Shown here piece after piece: positions 7,470-16,192 of a DNA stretch of 36,008 nt. Positions within the stretch are counted from its first letter, which is position 1. Each line of letters opens with the position of its first letter. The stretch comes from an uncultured Bacteroidota bacterium (GTDB taxonomy: Bacteria; Bacteroidota; Bacteroidia; Chitinophagales; Saprospiraceae), in assembly GCA_903925535.1 (NCBI GenBank), contig CAIYFY010000422.1, forward strand, positions 1-36,008. The letters are read 5' to 3'. A program made the translations under genes and the position numbers. The notes under the pieces are model-generated. The model had not been told where the DNA came from and did not search any database. It was given only the letters and a program-made list of their open reading frames with translations.

Positions 7470-10400
7470 ATGCAGCTTCATTTTTTCCTCAAAACCCTGT
7501 TTTTTGGTGCATTTCCCTGCCTTTTGACCGCACAGGAGGTTATTTTTTCGGAAAACTTCGACAGCGGGTGTTCACTCCCGCCGGGGTGGTCGGTGCAGAT
7601 TGCCGGCAATCAGAATGCTGTATGGTATGTTGACGATGGACTGCGGAACAACGATCAGAACGGCCTGAGCATGAACGGCTCCTGTTTTCTGGTGATTGAC
7701 GATGACGCCGTTGGCAACAATACACCATCGTACTCTTGCGACGTCATCAGCGCACCCTTCGACATATCCCAGTTTCCGACTGTTTCGCTTTCGGCCGATG
7801 TGCACTACCGGGACCACGGGCCTTCCAGCGAATCATTTCAGATACTGCTGACAGATGAAACCGGCGAGCATGTTCTGCGCACTTTCACCCAGGGCAACTC
7901 CACCGGCGACAGTCTGTTCGAATTTATTACGGCCAAATTTGACCTGTCGTTCATTTCAGCTTCGGCAAATGCCCGACTCGTTTTTCGCTACAGCGACGGC
8001 GGCGGATTTGCATGGTGGGCTGCAGTTGACAATATACAGGTAACCGGTAGTGGCGTTGGCGTCAATGTCATGAAAGAGAACTTCAATGATTGTACCAGAC
8101 CTGCAGGATGGGAAACACAAATACTCACGGGCGACCACGACTGGCAGTTCGGCAGTACGCCCAACCCGAAAGCCGCCGGGAAAAACCTGGATGGCACCTG
8201 CATGGCCTACTTTGACGATGACCTGCTGGGCGACAGCTCGGCCTTTTCTTCCGTCAGGCTTCTGTCGCCGTGGTTCAACGGCACTCAGTTTGGCCGTTTT
8301 GAACTGAATTTCGATGTGACATACCGTTATTATCAGGATCGCTTTGCTGTGTATGTGCAGACAAGCGACGGATCCGAGTATCCGCTTGCCGAGGTTGAGT
8401 CGGACCTCGGCGGACCCCATTTTCCGGCCTATACCCACCTGTCGCTGGACCTGTCGGAGCACAGGGATCAGCAGATGCGCATTATTTTCGAATACGAGGA
8501 CGGACAAACATGGGCCTGGTGGGTCGGTATTGACAATGTGAAAATAACCGGTAACGGAGCAGCCAATGATATTTGCAGCAATGCCAGAGTACTCTATGAC
8601 GGTGTGACCTGTCAGGAAGAAAACACCTTCACCGCAGTTTTCGACGGACCGGCGCCCGAGTGCATCAGCAAACCCGGGCCCGGACTTTGGTACACCTGGA
8701 AGGCAGACTTCACCGGGAAAGCCGTTTTCAATACCGGAGCCAACTTCAATGACGTGATTAATGTTTACCGCGGAGATTGCGCGCAACTTGAATCTGTAGC
8801 CTGTCAGGATCGCGATGAACACGGATTTACGGGAGAAACTGTCCGTTTTCAGGTGACAGAAGGGGAACAGTACCGCATACGCGTTTGCGGGAAAGAGGGC
8901 GAATTCGGGGTGTCGAGGGGCAAAATGTGTGTCAGCATGAATCAGCAGCTGACTGTACAGACCATCCCTGTCAACGACAACTGTACCGGCGCCATACCGC
9001 TGCTGCTGAACGAACCCTGCAATAATGCCGTGAATATCAACGGCGATACAGACCGGATACCTTCGCTGAACGAACTGGCCAGAGCAGACATCTGGTACCA
9101 GATCACTGCCCCGGACCTGCAACCCGGAGAGGCACTGGAGATAGCAGGCAATACCAACTTTTCCGATATCATCACATTGTACAGCGGCCAGTGCAATGCC
9201 CTGGTTGAAGTGGCCGGTAACCACAAGGGAGGCAGGCTCAGCCTGCAGCAACTGAATGCCGGGGAAACATACCTGCTGCAGATTGCCGGCACCTTTGCCA
9301 CCGTGGAAGGAAATGCCTGTCCGGAAGCACAGGTCATACAGCGCGATGCACCCGCCAACGACCTGTGCCAGAATGCCATTGAGATTGCCGTAGGAGGCAA
9401 TTGCGTACCTGGCACCAACATCGGCGCCACGTTTGGCGGACAAATGCCGGGTTGCGTCCCGGTTTCATCCGGAGATGTCTGGTTCCGTTTCACTGCCCCG
9501 TCATCCGGAATCGTGAGAATAAATACAGGAGCAGAGTTCCAGCACACCATGGCCGTCTGGAAAGGCCTCTGCAATGCCATGAATCCGCTGGCATGCCATG
9601 AAAACCCGCTGAGGTGCGATGGATATGTGACGGTGGGCGGACTCACGCCGGGTGAAACATACTTTCTTCAGCTTGCAGCCCTGCACAATGCTGCAGGTAT
9701 TTCCACCGGTAATTTCTGCATCCGGGTGACCGATGGTGCCCTCCAGCCGGACTACACCCCGCTGGAAATGCTGGTGGAAGAGCGCTGCATGGATGTTGAT
9801 ATGGCCAGACTGGATATTAACATCTCCGGCGGAACGGCGCCATACACCATTTATGGTCATCAGGACGGAGAAATGCTGCCGGCGGGCGCTACCTACTTCA
9901 CGGTTGTGGAAGACGCGGGTGGTTGTCAGACGAGTATTACAGGTGTGATTGATCCGTGTTCCGGCAGTATATGCAATCTGGCAGCTACACTGGCTGCCTC
10001 CGACCCGAGCTGCCACAACAGCACCAATGGCAGTATCATACCGACAGTAGCCAGTGGTACCGGGCCCTATCAGTATCTCTGGTCGAACGGCGCCACAAGC
10101 GCCGCTCTGGCTGGTACAGGCGCAGGTGCCTACAGTGTGACCATCACGGACGCGCTCGAGTGCGAACTGATATTGTATGACACCCTGTCTAATCCGGCTC
10201 CGGTAATAATAGCCCCCCTGAACGTGGTACAACCCTCGCAAAATCAGCAAAATGGCCTGGTTGAGGTAGAAACAAGCGGCACACAGGGATCCTTTCAGGC
10301 ACTGTGGACAAAAAACGGCAGTGCCCTGCCACCATCCGGAACACCCAACCTGTACAATGCAGGAGCAGGCAATTACACCCTGATCATTACCGATGAGAAA

Positions 10401-10712
10401 GGCTGTACAGCACAGTTTGAAATTACACTGACAGAAACCGTTGCTGCCGGCGAACCCGGAGAAGAAGCGTTTGCAGAAGTATTTCCGAATCCGGCACATG
10501 AAAAAGTCACCCTGGCCGTGGCTTTCAGTCAGCCGAGAGACCTGTACATATCCCTGACCGACGAGAGCGGCAAACTGATCAGTTACAGAACTGAAAAGCA
10601 GGTTCAGGAGCAAAATATACCGTGGGATATCAGCCGGTTACCCGCCGGAGCATATCAGCTGCGTATTGTGAGCAAGGAGGGACACATACTGAAGCAGGTG
10701 GTAAAACAGTGA
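7470..10712 (+). CDS. Large secreted multidomain protein with SprB repeat and T9SS type A sorting domain
   Basis: This 1080-residue protein starts with a Sec signal peptide ending near TAQ22. Two related jelly-roll-like modules follow (about 22-195 and 200-365), each opening with ENF(D/N)xC..P(P/A)GW and closing with WW(A/V)(A/G)(V/I)DN(I/V)(Q/K)(V/I)TG. Three PPC-like modules then start with NDxCxxA near residues 366, 501 and 628. A SprB-type repeat (about 836-907; CHNSTNGSI...YQYLWSNGAT) is next. A T9SS type A C-terminal domain ends the protein from about residue 1003 (VFPNPAHEKVTL...LPAGAYQLRI). It should cross the outer membrane through T9SS and be surface-bound or released. No catalytic domain was recognised, so an adhesive or structural role is likely (inference). 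Confidence 0.9.
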   Translation: MQLHFFLKTLFFGAFPCLLTAQEVIFSENFDSGCSLPPGWSVQIAGNQNAVWYVDDGLRNNDQNGLSMNGSCFLVIDDDAVGNNTPSYSCDVISAPFDISQFPTVSLSADVHYRDHGPSSESFQILLTDETGEHVLRTFTQGNSTGDSLFEFITAKFDLSFISASANARLVFRYSDGGGFAWWAAVDNIQVTGSGVGVNVMKENFNDCTRPAGWETQILTGDHDWQFGSTPNPKAAGKNLDGTCMAYFDDDLLGDSSAFSSVRLLSPWFNGTQFGRFELNFDVTYRYYQDRFAVYVQTSDGSEYPLAEVESDLGGPHFPAYTHLSLDLSEHRDQQMRIIFEYEDGQTWAWWVGIDNVKITGNGAANDICSNARVLYDGVTCQEENTFTAVFDGPAPECISKPGPGLWYTWKADFTGKAVFNTGANFNDVINVYRGDCAQLESVACQDRDEHGFTGETVRFQVTEGEQYRIRVCGKEGEFGVSRGKMCVSMNQQLTVQTIPVNDNCTGAIPLLLNEPCNNAVNINGDTDRIPSLNELARADIWYQITAPDLQPGEALEIAGNTNFSDIITLYSGQCNALVEVAGNHKGGRLSLQQLNAGETYLLQIAGTFATVEGNACPEAQVIQRDAPANDLCQNAIEIAVGGNCVPGTNIGATFGGQMPGCVPVSSGDVWFRFTAPSSGIVRINTGAEFQHTMAVWKGLCNAMNPLACHENPLRCDGYVTVGGLTPGETYFLQLAALHNAAGISTGNFCIRVTDGALQPDYTPLEMLVEERCMDVDMARLDINISGGTAPYTIYGHQDGEMLPAGATYFTVVEDAGGCQTSITGVIDPCSGSICNLAATLAASDPSCHNSTNGSIIPTVASGTGPYQYLWSNGATSAALAGTGAGAYSVTITDALECELILYDTLSNPAPVIIAPLNVVQPSQNQQNGLVEVETSGTQGSFQALWTKNGSALPPSGTPNLYNAGAGNYTLIITDEKGCTAQFEITLTETVAAGEPGEEAFAEVFPNPAHEKVTLAVAFSQPRDLYISLTDESGKLISYRTEKQVQEQNIPWDISRLPAGAYQLRIVSKEGHILKQVVKQ

Positions 10713-10756
10713 TGTCCTCAAAGCGTTGAGGCGAAGCTCAAGGGTAGAAAAAGAAG

Positions 10757-10764
10757 TAACTTTG
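10757..10764 (+). promoter_or_regulatory. Putative promoter -7 box for the ubiD-like gene
   Basis: TAACTTTG is a perfect TAnnTTTG match, 101 nt before the ATG at 10866. No TTG at the usual spacing was found. The predicted 5' UTR of about 95 nt is long for this window and contains the hairpin at 10819-10848. Confidence 0.5.
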
Positions 10765-10818
10765 CTGCAACTTTTGCGACCACATTTGTGTTCGTTTCAG
10801 GTTAACTCATCCGAATGT

Positions 10819-10848
10819 GACTGCCCAGCGGAGTACGTCCGGGCAGTC
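10819..10848 (+). promoter_or_regulatory. Hairpin in the predicted 5' UTR of the ubiD-like gene
   Basis: GACTGCCC (10819-10826) pairs with GGGCAGTC (10841-10848), and a nested CGGA/TCCG pairing extends the stem. No T run follows, so it is not a standard terminator. It lies 17 nt before the ATG and could affect translation or mRNA stability. It matches no riboswitch I recognise. Confidence 0.35.
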
Positions 10849-10865
10849 GCGCCAAAAACAGCAAA

Positions 10866-12686
10866 ATGCATTCATCCCTCCGAGCAGCCGTAAACGATCT
10901 TGAGCGCCACAAGCGCCTGATCAGAATCAGGGAAGAGGTAAATCCCGACCTTGAAATAGCCGAAATTCACCGCCAGATATTTGAAAAACAGGGGCCGGCC
11001 ATCCTTTTCGAGCGCGTGAAGGGGAGTCCTTTTCAGGCAGTCAGCAATATTTACGGAACATTTGAGCAGACAGCATTTCTTTTCAGGCACACCCTGGAGA
11101 AAGTCAAGCGCGTCATCGAGCTCAAAAAAGATCCGTTGCAGGTTCTCAAAAATCCGATGCGCTATACAGGCGCACCCCTCACTGCCCTGTCGGCGCTTCC
11201 GGTAAAAAGCCGGCTTGGAGCTCCCGTAACCCGGGGAACAACCACCATAGACCAGCTGCCCATGGTCAAAGGCTGGCCCATGGACGGCGGTGCATTCGTC
11301 ACCATGCCGCAGGTTTATACCGAAGACCCCGAAAAGCGCGGTCCGATGAATGCCAATCTGGGTATGTACCGTGTACAGTTAAGCGGAAACGATTACGAGA
11401 TGAACAGGGAAATCGGCATGCACTACCAGCTTCACAGAGGCATCGGGGTGCATCACGAGAAGTACAACCGGCGCGATGAACCGTTTTTGTGCTCTGTGTT
11501 TGTGGGTGGTCCGCCCAGTCATGCTTTTTCTGCCATCATGCCATTGCCCGAGGGCCTCAGCGAGCTGACATTCGCCGGGATGCTCGCGGGTCGCCGCTTC
11601 AGATACACTTACCGCGACGGGCATCTGCTGAGCAGTGATGCCGATTTTGTCATTACGGGAGAAATTCTGAAGGGTGTGAAAAAACCGGAAGGACCGTTTG
11701 GCGACCACCTGGGATATTACTCGCTCACACACGATTTCCCGGTCATGAGGGTGCACAAGGTATGGCACAGGAAAGACCCGCTCTGGCACTTCTCGGTTGT
11801 CGGCCGGCCACCCATGGAAGACAGCAGTTTCGGCTGGCTTATTCACGAGCTGGTGGCACCACTTACCCCGCAGGAGTTCCCGGGACTAAAAGAACTGCAT
11901 GCAGTTGATGCGGCGGGCGTACACCCCCTGTTGCTGGCGATCGGCCACGAACGCTACATGCCCTTCCGCGAGCGCGCGCCTGAAGAGATACTCACCATTG
12001 CCAACCGGATTCTGGGTACAGGCCAGACCTCACTGGCCAAGTATCTGTTCATTGCTGCCTCCGACGACAATCCGAAACTCGACACGCACAACATGCCGGT
12101 CTTTTTCAGGCACTTCATGGAACGCGTTGACTGGCGCCGCGATCTGCACTTCTATACGCGGACCACAATTGACACACTGGATTATTCCGGATCCGGCTGG
12201 AACGCCGGCTCCAAGGTGGTAATCGCCTGCCGGGGAGAAAAACTCCGGGAACCAGCCACCGCTGTCCCCCCTTCCCTCAGGCTGCCCGACGGGTTCCGGA
12301 ACCCGCAGATATGCCTGCCGGGCATTATGGCCGTGGAAGCACCGGCCTTCACAGCCAACGCGCCTGCGCGCGCCGATGCGGAGCGCTTCTGCAGTGCCAT
12401 GGAAGGGCAGGATTTGTCTGAAGTACCCCTTGTCATACTTGTGGACGACAGCAGTTTCACGGCAGCCTCACTGAACAACTATCTGTGGGTCACCTACACA
12501 CGCTCAAACCCCAGTCATGATATATATGGTGTAAAAACATTCACGGAAGACAAACACTGGGGATGCCACGGATCACTGGTGATTGATGCCCGGAAAAAGC
12601 CACATCACGCACCCGAACTGGTGCCAGACCCGGACGTTCAGCGCCGTGTCAGGGAGCTTTTGAAAAAATATGGCTTCGGTGATTAA
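10866..12686 (+). CDS. UbiD-family prenylated-FMN-dependent decarboxylase
   Basis: The product has 606 residues, longer than E. coli UbiD (about 500) and closer to the long bacterial UbiD homologues. UbiD hallmarks are present: PAILFERVKGSPFQAVSNIYGT near the N terminus (quoted in parts), the prFMN/metal region GMYRVQLSGNDYEMNREIGMHY, and the catalytic block EGPFGDHLGYYS with its conserved acidic residue. These enzymes reversibly decarboxylate aromatic or alpha,beta-unsaturated acids using prenylated FMN made by UbiX. In a menaquinone-based Bacteroidota cell the likely roles are a quinone-pathway step (MqnL-like, if the futalosine route is present) or aromatic acid turnover. No ubiX or ubiA is in the window. 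It appears to be monocistronic. Confidence 0.88.
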   Translation: MHSSLRAAVNDLERHKRLIRIREEVNPDLEIAEIHRQIFEKQGPAILFERVKGSPFQAVSNIYGTFEQTAFLFRHTLEKVKRVIELKKDPLQVLKNPMRYTGAPLTALSALPVKSRLGAPVTRGTTTIDQLPMVKGWPMDGGAFVTMPQVYTEDPEKRGPMNANLGMYRVQLSGNDYEMNREIGMHYQLHRGIGVHHEKYNRRDEPFLCSVFVGGPPSHAFSAIMPLPEGLSELTFAGMLAGRRFRYTYRDGHLLSSDADFVITGEILKGVKKPEGPFGDHLGYYSLTHDFPVMRVHKVWHRKDPLWHFSVVGRPPMEDSSFGWLIHELVAPLTPQEFPGLKELHAVDAAGVHPLLLAIGHERYMPFRERAPEEILTIANRILGTGQTSLAKYLFIAASDDNPKLDTHNMPVFFRHFMERVDWRRDLHFYTRTTIDTLDYSGSGWNAGSKVVIACRGEKLREPATAVPPSLRLPDGFRNPQICLPGIMAVEAPAFTANAPARADAERFCSAMEGQDLSEVPLVILVDDSSFTAASLNNYLWVTYTRSNPSHDIYGVKTFTEDKHWGCHGSLVIDARKKPHHAPELVPDPDVQRRVRELLKKYGFGD

Positions 12687-12702
12687 TTTTTTTTGAAAGA
12701 TG

Positions 12703-12735
12703 TTTGGTGGTTTGAGTGTGGTGGTATTATCTTTG
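12703..12735 (+). promoter_or_regulatory. tRNA-Glu promoter
   Basis: TTTG at 12703-12706 is followed after 21 nt by TATCTTTG at 12728-12735. This is a full -33/-7 pair of the Bacteroidota type, placing transcription start about 10-15 nt before the tRNA 5' end at 12753. Confidence 0.75.
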
Positions 12736-12752
12736 CAGCGCTTTCGACAGAA

Positions 12753-12824
12753 GGCCCGTTCGTCTAGGGGTTAGGACGCATCCCTTTCACGGATGAAACA
12801 CGGGTTCGATTCCCGTACGGGCTA
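12753..12824 (+). tRNA. tRNA-Glu (anticodon UUC)
   Basis: A complete 72-nt cloverleaf is visible. The acceptor stem is 12753-12759 with 12817-12823 (first pair G-U). The D arm contains AGGGGTTAGGA. The anticodon stem CATCC/GGATG (12779-12783, 12791-12795) encloses the loop CTTTCAC, with anticodon TTC at 12786-12788. The T arm ACGGG/CCCGT encloses TTCGATT. The discriminator base is A12824. CCA is not encoded (CCT follows). The gene has its own promoter and terminator. Confidence 0.97.
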
Positions 12825-12838
12825 CCTAGACAGTTTAT

Positions 12839-12874
12839 AAACCCTTGTAAGTGAATAACTTGCGAGGGTTTTTT
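12839..12874 (+). terminator. Intrinsic terminator downstream of tRNA-Glu
   Basis: A 14-bp stem forms between 12839-12852 and 12858-12871, with only G-U wobbles and no mismatches, around a 5-nt loop (GAATA). The T tract overlaps and extends the 3' arm (12869-12874). It separates the tRNA transcript from tex. Confidence 0.92.
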
Positions 12875-12970
12875 CGTTTTAATGCCCGACTCCGGGGCTA
12901 CACTGTCAAGGCTGTAAAGGGACAATCCTGCGTCAAATCGTCTCTGTCGCCCTATTTTTCTTTAAAACTT

Positions 12971-13001
12971 TTTGTTTATTACAGGAAGATTGTGACCTTT
13001 G
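12971..13001 (+). promoter_or_regulatory. Putative tex promoter
   Basis: TTTG at 12971-12974, a 19-nt spacer, then GACCTTTG at 12994-13001, one base away from TAnnTTTG. The start codon at 13026 is 24 nt downstream. Confidence 0.55.
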
Positions 13002-13025
13002 CGGTTTAACAGTCAGAAGAAAACC

Positions 13026-15140
13026 ATGTCATACTCAGTCAGAATTGCCCCGATAACGGGGATACCGGCCCGGAAAGTGGAGGCCGTTATTCAACTTCTT
13101 GAAAGCGGAGCCACTATTCCCTTTATTGCACGTTACCGGAAAGAAGCCACCGGCGAGCTCGACGAGGTGCAGATCGGCGATATCCAGGATGCCTGGAAAA
13201 AGCTCCTGGAACTCGACAAACGCCGTGAAACCATATTGCAGAGTATTGAAGAACAGGGTAAACTCACTCCGGAACTGAAAGCTGCTATCGAAAAAGCAGC
13301 AACCATGACCGAACTGGAAGACCTGTACCTGCCCTACCGTCCCAAAAGAAAAACCCGGGCTACGGTGGCTATTGAAAAGGGCCTCGAACCGCTCGCCAAA
13401 CAGATTTTTTCCCAGAGGGACAAGGAAGTGGAGACGGCAGCCGCCCGTTTTATCAACGATCAGGTACCTTCCGTTGAAGAAGCACTGCAGGGCGCCCGTG
13501 ACATCATTGCAGAATGGGTGTCTGAAGACCTTCGCGCGCGCGACAAGGTGCGCAGGCATTTCAATCGTTCGTCAGTCATCTCCGCCAGGCTGGTAAAGGG
13601 CAAGGAGGAGGCAGCCGCCAAGTACCGCGATTACTTTGACTGGAGTGAGCCGCTCGACAAGTGCCCCAGTCACCGCCTGCTCGCCATGCGCAGGGCTGAA
13701 GAAGAAGGCTTTCTCCGTGTTTCCATCGCTCCAGAGGAAGAAAAGGCCGTGAATGACCTCGATAATATTTTCGTAACGGGTTACGGTGAAAGCGCGTCTC
13801 AGGTCCGGCTGGCCGTTAAAGACAGTTACAAAAGACTGCTGCAGCCAGGCATAGAAACAGAATTCCGGAATGCATCCAAAGAAAAGGCCGACCAGGAAGC
13901 TATCCGCGTGTTCACAGAAAATTTGCGACAACTGTTGCTCAGCGCTCCGCTCGGCGAAAAGCGTATCATGGGTATTGATCCCGGCTTCCGGACCGGTTGC
14001 AAGGTAATATGCCTGGATGCCAACGGAAATCTGCTCTATAACACTGCCATTTATCCGCATGAACCACAAAAACGGGTGTTCGAAAGCCAGGCCGAGGTGG
14101 AGCACCTGGTGGATAAATACGCTATTGAGGCTATCTCGGTCGGTAACGGAACAGCTGGCCGTGAAACCATGGATTTTCTCCGGAAAATCAAATTCGCCAC
14201 GCCGGTCGAAATATTCCAGGTGAATGAAGCAGGAGCCTCCATCTACTCGGCCAGCGAGGTGGCCCGCGAGGAATTCCCGAAGGAAGACGTGACGGTGCGC
14301 GGCGCAGTGAGTATCGGCCGCAGACTCATGGATCCGCTGGCCGAACTGGTCAAAATTGACCCCAAGAGTATCGGTGTGGGTCAGTATCAGCACGATGTGA
14401 ACCAGACCATGCTGAAAGACAGCCTGGACAGGACGGTGGAAAGCTGTGTAAACAGTGTGGGTATTAATCTGAATACGGCCAGCAAACACCTGCTCACGTA
14501 CGTTTCAGGTCTCGGCCCCTCTCTGGCACAGAATATTGTACAATACAGGGCCGAAAACGGTCCGTTCAAAAAGCGCAGCGAACTCAAGAAGGTAGCCCGA
14601 CTGGGCGACAAAGCGTTCGAACAGTGTGCAGGCTTCCTGCGCATACGCGAGGCCTCCAATCCGCTCGACAACACGGCCGTCCACCCTGAACGATACGCAC
14701 TGGTAGAGCAAATAGCCGATGATCTGGGCTGCAAGGTGGCTGATCTGATCCGCGACCGGTCGGTACGCGTGAAGATTGACCTGAAAAAATATGTCAAAGG
14801 TGACGTAGGCCTCCCTACCCTGCAGGATATCATGAAGGAGCTGGAAAAGCCCGGACTCGACCCGCGTGGCGCGGCCAAGCCTTTCGAGTTTGGCAACGTA
14901 CACTCCATGGAAGACCTGCACGAGGGAATGATTCTCCCGGGTATTGTCACCAACATCACCAATTTCGGCGCGTTTGTTGATATCGGCGTTAAAGAGAGCG
15001 GACTCGTACACGTATCCCAGATGGCCGACAAGTTTGTCAAAAATCCGATGGACGTTGTCTCGCTCGGTCAGCAGGTGACTGTCAGGGTAGTTGAAGTGGA
15101 CCTTGCGCGCAAACGCGTAGCGCTCAGTATGCGGCTCTGA
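13026..15140 (+). CDS. tex: Tex-like transcription accessory/RNA-binding protein
   Basis: The 704-residue cytosolic protein is of standard Tex length and layout. It has the Tex N-terminal helical region (VIQLLESGATIPFIARYRKE; ELEDLYLPYRPKRKTRA). A YqgF/RNase H-like domain begins near residue 315 (GIDPGFRTGCKVICLD). Helix-hairpin-helix repeats span about 480-555 (GINLNTASKHLLTYVSGLG; NGPFKKRSELKKVARLG). A C-terminal S1 RNA-binding domain starts near 631 (GMILPGIVTNITNFGAFVDI). Tex proteins bind nucleic acid and influence transcription; the exact function is unsettled. ATG 13026 (MSYSVRIAPITG) is chosen over the ATG nine codons upstream because the family similarity begins there. The 3' end overlaps the convergent adaptor gene by 17 nt. 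Confidence 0.95.
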   Translation: MSYSVRIAPITGIPARKVEAVIQLLESGATIPFIARYRKEATGELDEVQIGDIQDAWKKLLELDKRRETILQSIEEQGKLTPELKAAIEKAATMTELEDLYLPYRPKRKTRATVAIEKGLEPLAKQIFSQRDKEVETAAARFINDQVPSVEEALQGARDIIAEWVSEDLRARDKVRRHFNRSSVISARLVKGKEEAAAKYRDYFDWSEPLDKCPSHRLLAMRRAEEEGFLRVSIAPEEEKAVNDLDNIFVTGYGESASQVRLAVKDSYKRLLQPGIETEFRNASKEKADQEAIRVFTENLRQLLLSAPLGEKRIMGIDPGFRTGCKVICLDANGNLLYNTAIYPHEPQKRVFESQAEVEHLVDKYAIEAISVGNGTAGRETMDFLRKIKFATPVEIFQVNEAGASIYSASEVAREEFPKEDVTVRGAVSIGRRLMDPLAELVKIDPKSIGVGQYQHDVNQTMLKDSLDRTVESCVNSVGINLNTASKHLLTYVSGLGPSLAQNIVQYRAENGPFKKRSELKKVARLGDKAFEQCAGFLRIREASNPLDNTAVHPERYALVEQIADDLGCKVADLIRDRSVRVKIDLKKYVKGDVGLPTLQDIMKELEKPGLDPRGAAKPFEFGNVHSMEDLHEGMILPGIVTNITNFGAFVDIGVKESGLVHVSQMADKFVKNPMDVVSLGQQVTVRVVEVDLARKRVALSMRL

Positions 15141-16182
15141 CCACTTTTACTTTTTTCTTTTCAGTGAGGTAAGGCGTTCCGGAGGTGATAACCGCGTCAA
15201 TGTTCGTCAGACCGGAGGCAATAATTGCCTGGTCTTTCTCCAGCCTGTCTATCACTACTGGCACCTTCCTCACTGAAATACTGTCGGCATTCAGCACGTA
15301 AACGAATGCAGCGCTTCCGTCGCCCTCCACTATGGCTTCAACAGGTATGGCAGTCTGCTGAACACGCTTTGGCGGAGCTACCTCGAGTGAGGCAAACAGC
15401 CCGGGTGCCAGCCTCTTTCCCTTCGCCTGAATACTGAACTCAACCGGGTAGAGTCCGTTGGATGGATCGGCAGAGGGAGCCAGTTCGGTCACTTTGCCAT
15501 TGAATACTTCTCCGGGCCAGGCATCCAGCCTGATGCTGGCAGGTGTACCCACTGTCAGACGGGCCCAGTCGCGGTCCGAGACCGCTACACGCACCACCCA
15601 GTCCTCGGGGCCGGTTTCGAAAAGCACCATAACGGGCATGCCGGGGCCAGTCAGCTCCCCTTCGTTGGAGAGCCTTTTGATGATCTTGCCGGATTTCCCT
15701 GCCCTTATCTCGGAGAATTTCTGGTTGAAAGCGGCAATCCTGACAGTTTCAGCAGCCACATCGCGGGCGGTGGTGGCATTCTGGAGCAACTCCAGCGTAG
15801 CACTGCTGTCGCGGTACAGCCCCTGCACCCTGGCCAGGTCGCGCTCAGCCTTGGCAAGACCCTCCTTTGCCTGTTGCACCTGAGCATCTATCTCTGTCTT
15901 GTCGAGTTCGGCCAGCAACTGTCCGGCGCGCACCTGATCGCCTTCATCGGCATAGATACGCCTGATGATACCCCCTGTTTTGAAAGACAGCCGCTGCTCG
16001 CCGCGGGAAGTGACGATGCCACTCAGCCTGAGCGGCAACCCGCTGACACTGCCATCAACCGGATGCAGTGAGACAGGGATAATTTCCTCCTGATCACTGG
16101 AAGATACAGGGGCTGAGGGCTTGTTGCCCGTACAGGCTACCGTCAGCATGGTGATAAATAGAAAAAAGAGCGAATTACGCAT
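15124..16182 (-). CDS. Efflux periplasmic adaptor lipoprotein (membrane fusion protein, HlyD/AcrA type)
   Basis: The product has 352 residues from ATG 16182. Its N terminus is a lipoprotein signal (MRNSLFFLFITMLTVACTG) with lipobox Cys17. Then come a biotinyl-lipoyl-like half motif (FKTGGIIRRIYADEGDQVRAG), a coiled-coil hairpin (about 80-135: LDKTEIDAQVQQAKEGLAKA...), and a beta-barrel domain (VGTPASIRLDAWPGEVFNG). Such adaptors join an inner-membrane RND or ABC pump to a TolC channel. The TolC-like gene lies 10 nt upstream on the same strand. No pump gene follows, because the stop already lies inside the 3' end of tex. The longer open frame up to 16422 overlaps the TolC gene and is not a start. 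Confidence 0.92.
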   Translation of the reverse strand: MRNSLFFLFITMLTVACTGNKPSAPVSSSDQEEIIPVSLHPVDGSVSGLPLRLSGIVTSRGEQRLSFKTGGIIRRIYADEGDQVRAGQLLAELDKTEIDAQVQQAKEGLAKAERDLARVQGLYRDSSATLELLQNATTARDVAAETVRIAAFNQKFSEIRAGKSGKIIKRLSNEGELTGPGMPVMVLFETGPEDWVVRVAVSDRDWARLTVGTPASIRLDAWPGEVFNGKVTELAPSADPSNGLYPVEFSIQAKGKRLAPGLFASLEVAPPKRVQQTAIPVEAIVEGDGSAAFVYVLNADSISVRKVPVVIDRLEKDQAIIASGLTNIDAVITSGTPYLTEKKKVKVVRAAY

Positions 16183-16192
16183 GGCAGTGATG

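Noticed and set aside
7956..9443. Long minus-strand ORF (495 residues) inside the T9SS protein gene
   Set aside because: It is antisense to a coherent multidomain protein with signal peptide and sorting domain. The antisense product resembles no family and has no start context.
10716..10731. CCTCAA/TTGAGG hairpin after the 7470 gene, considered as a terminator
   Set aside because: The stem is only 6 bp and no T tract follows.
13572..14489. Minus-strand 305-residue ORF inside tex
   Set aside because: It is the antisense shadow of highly conserved Tex sequence.
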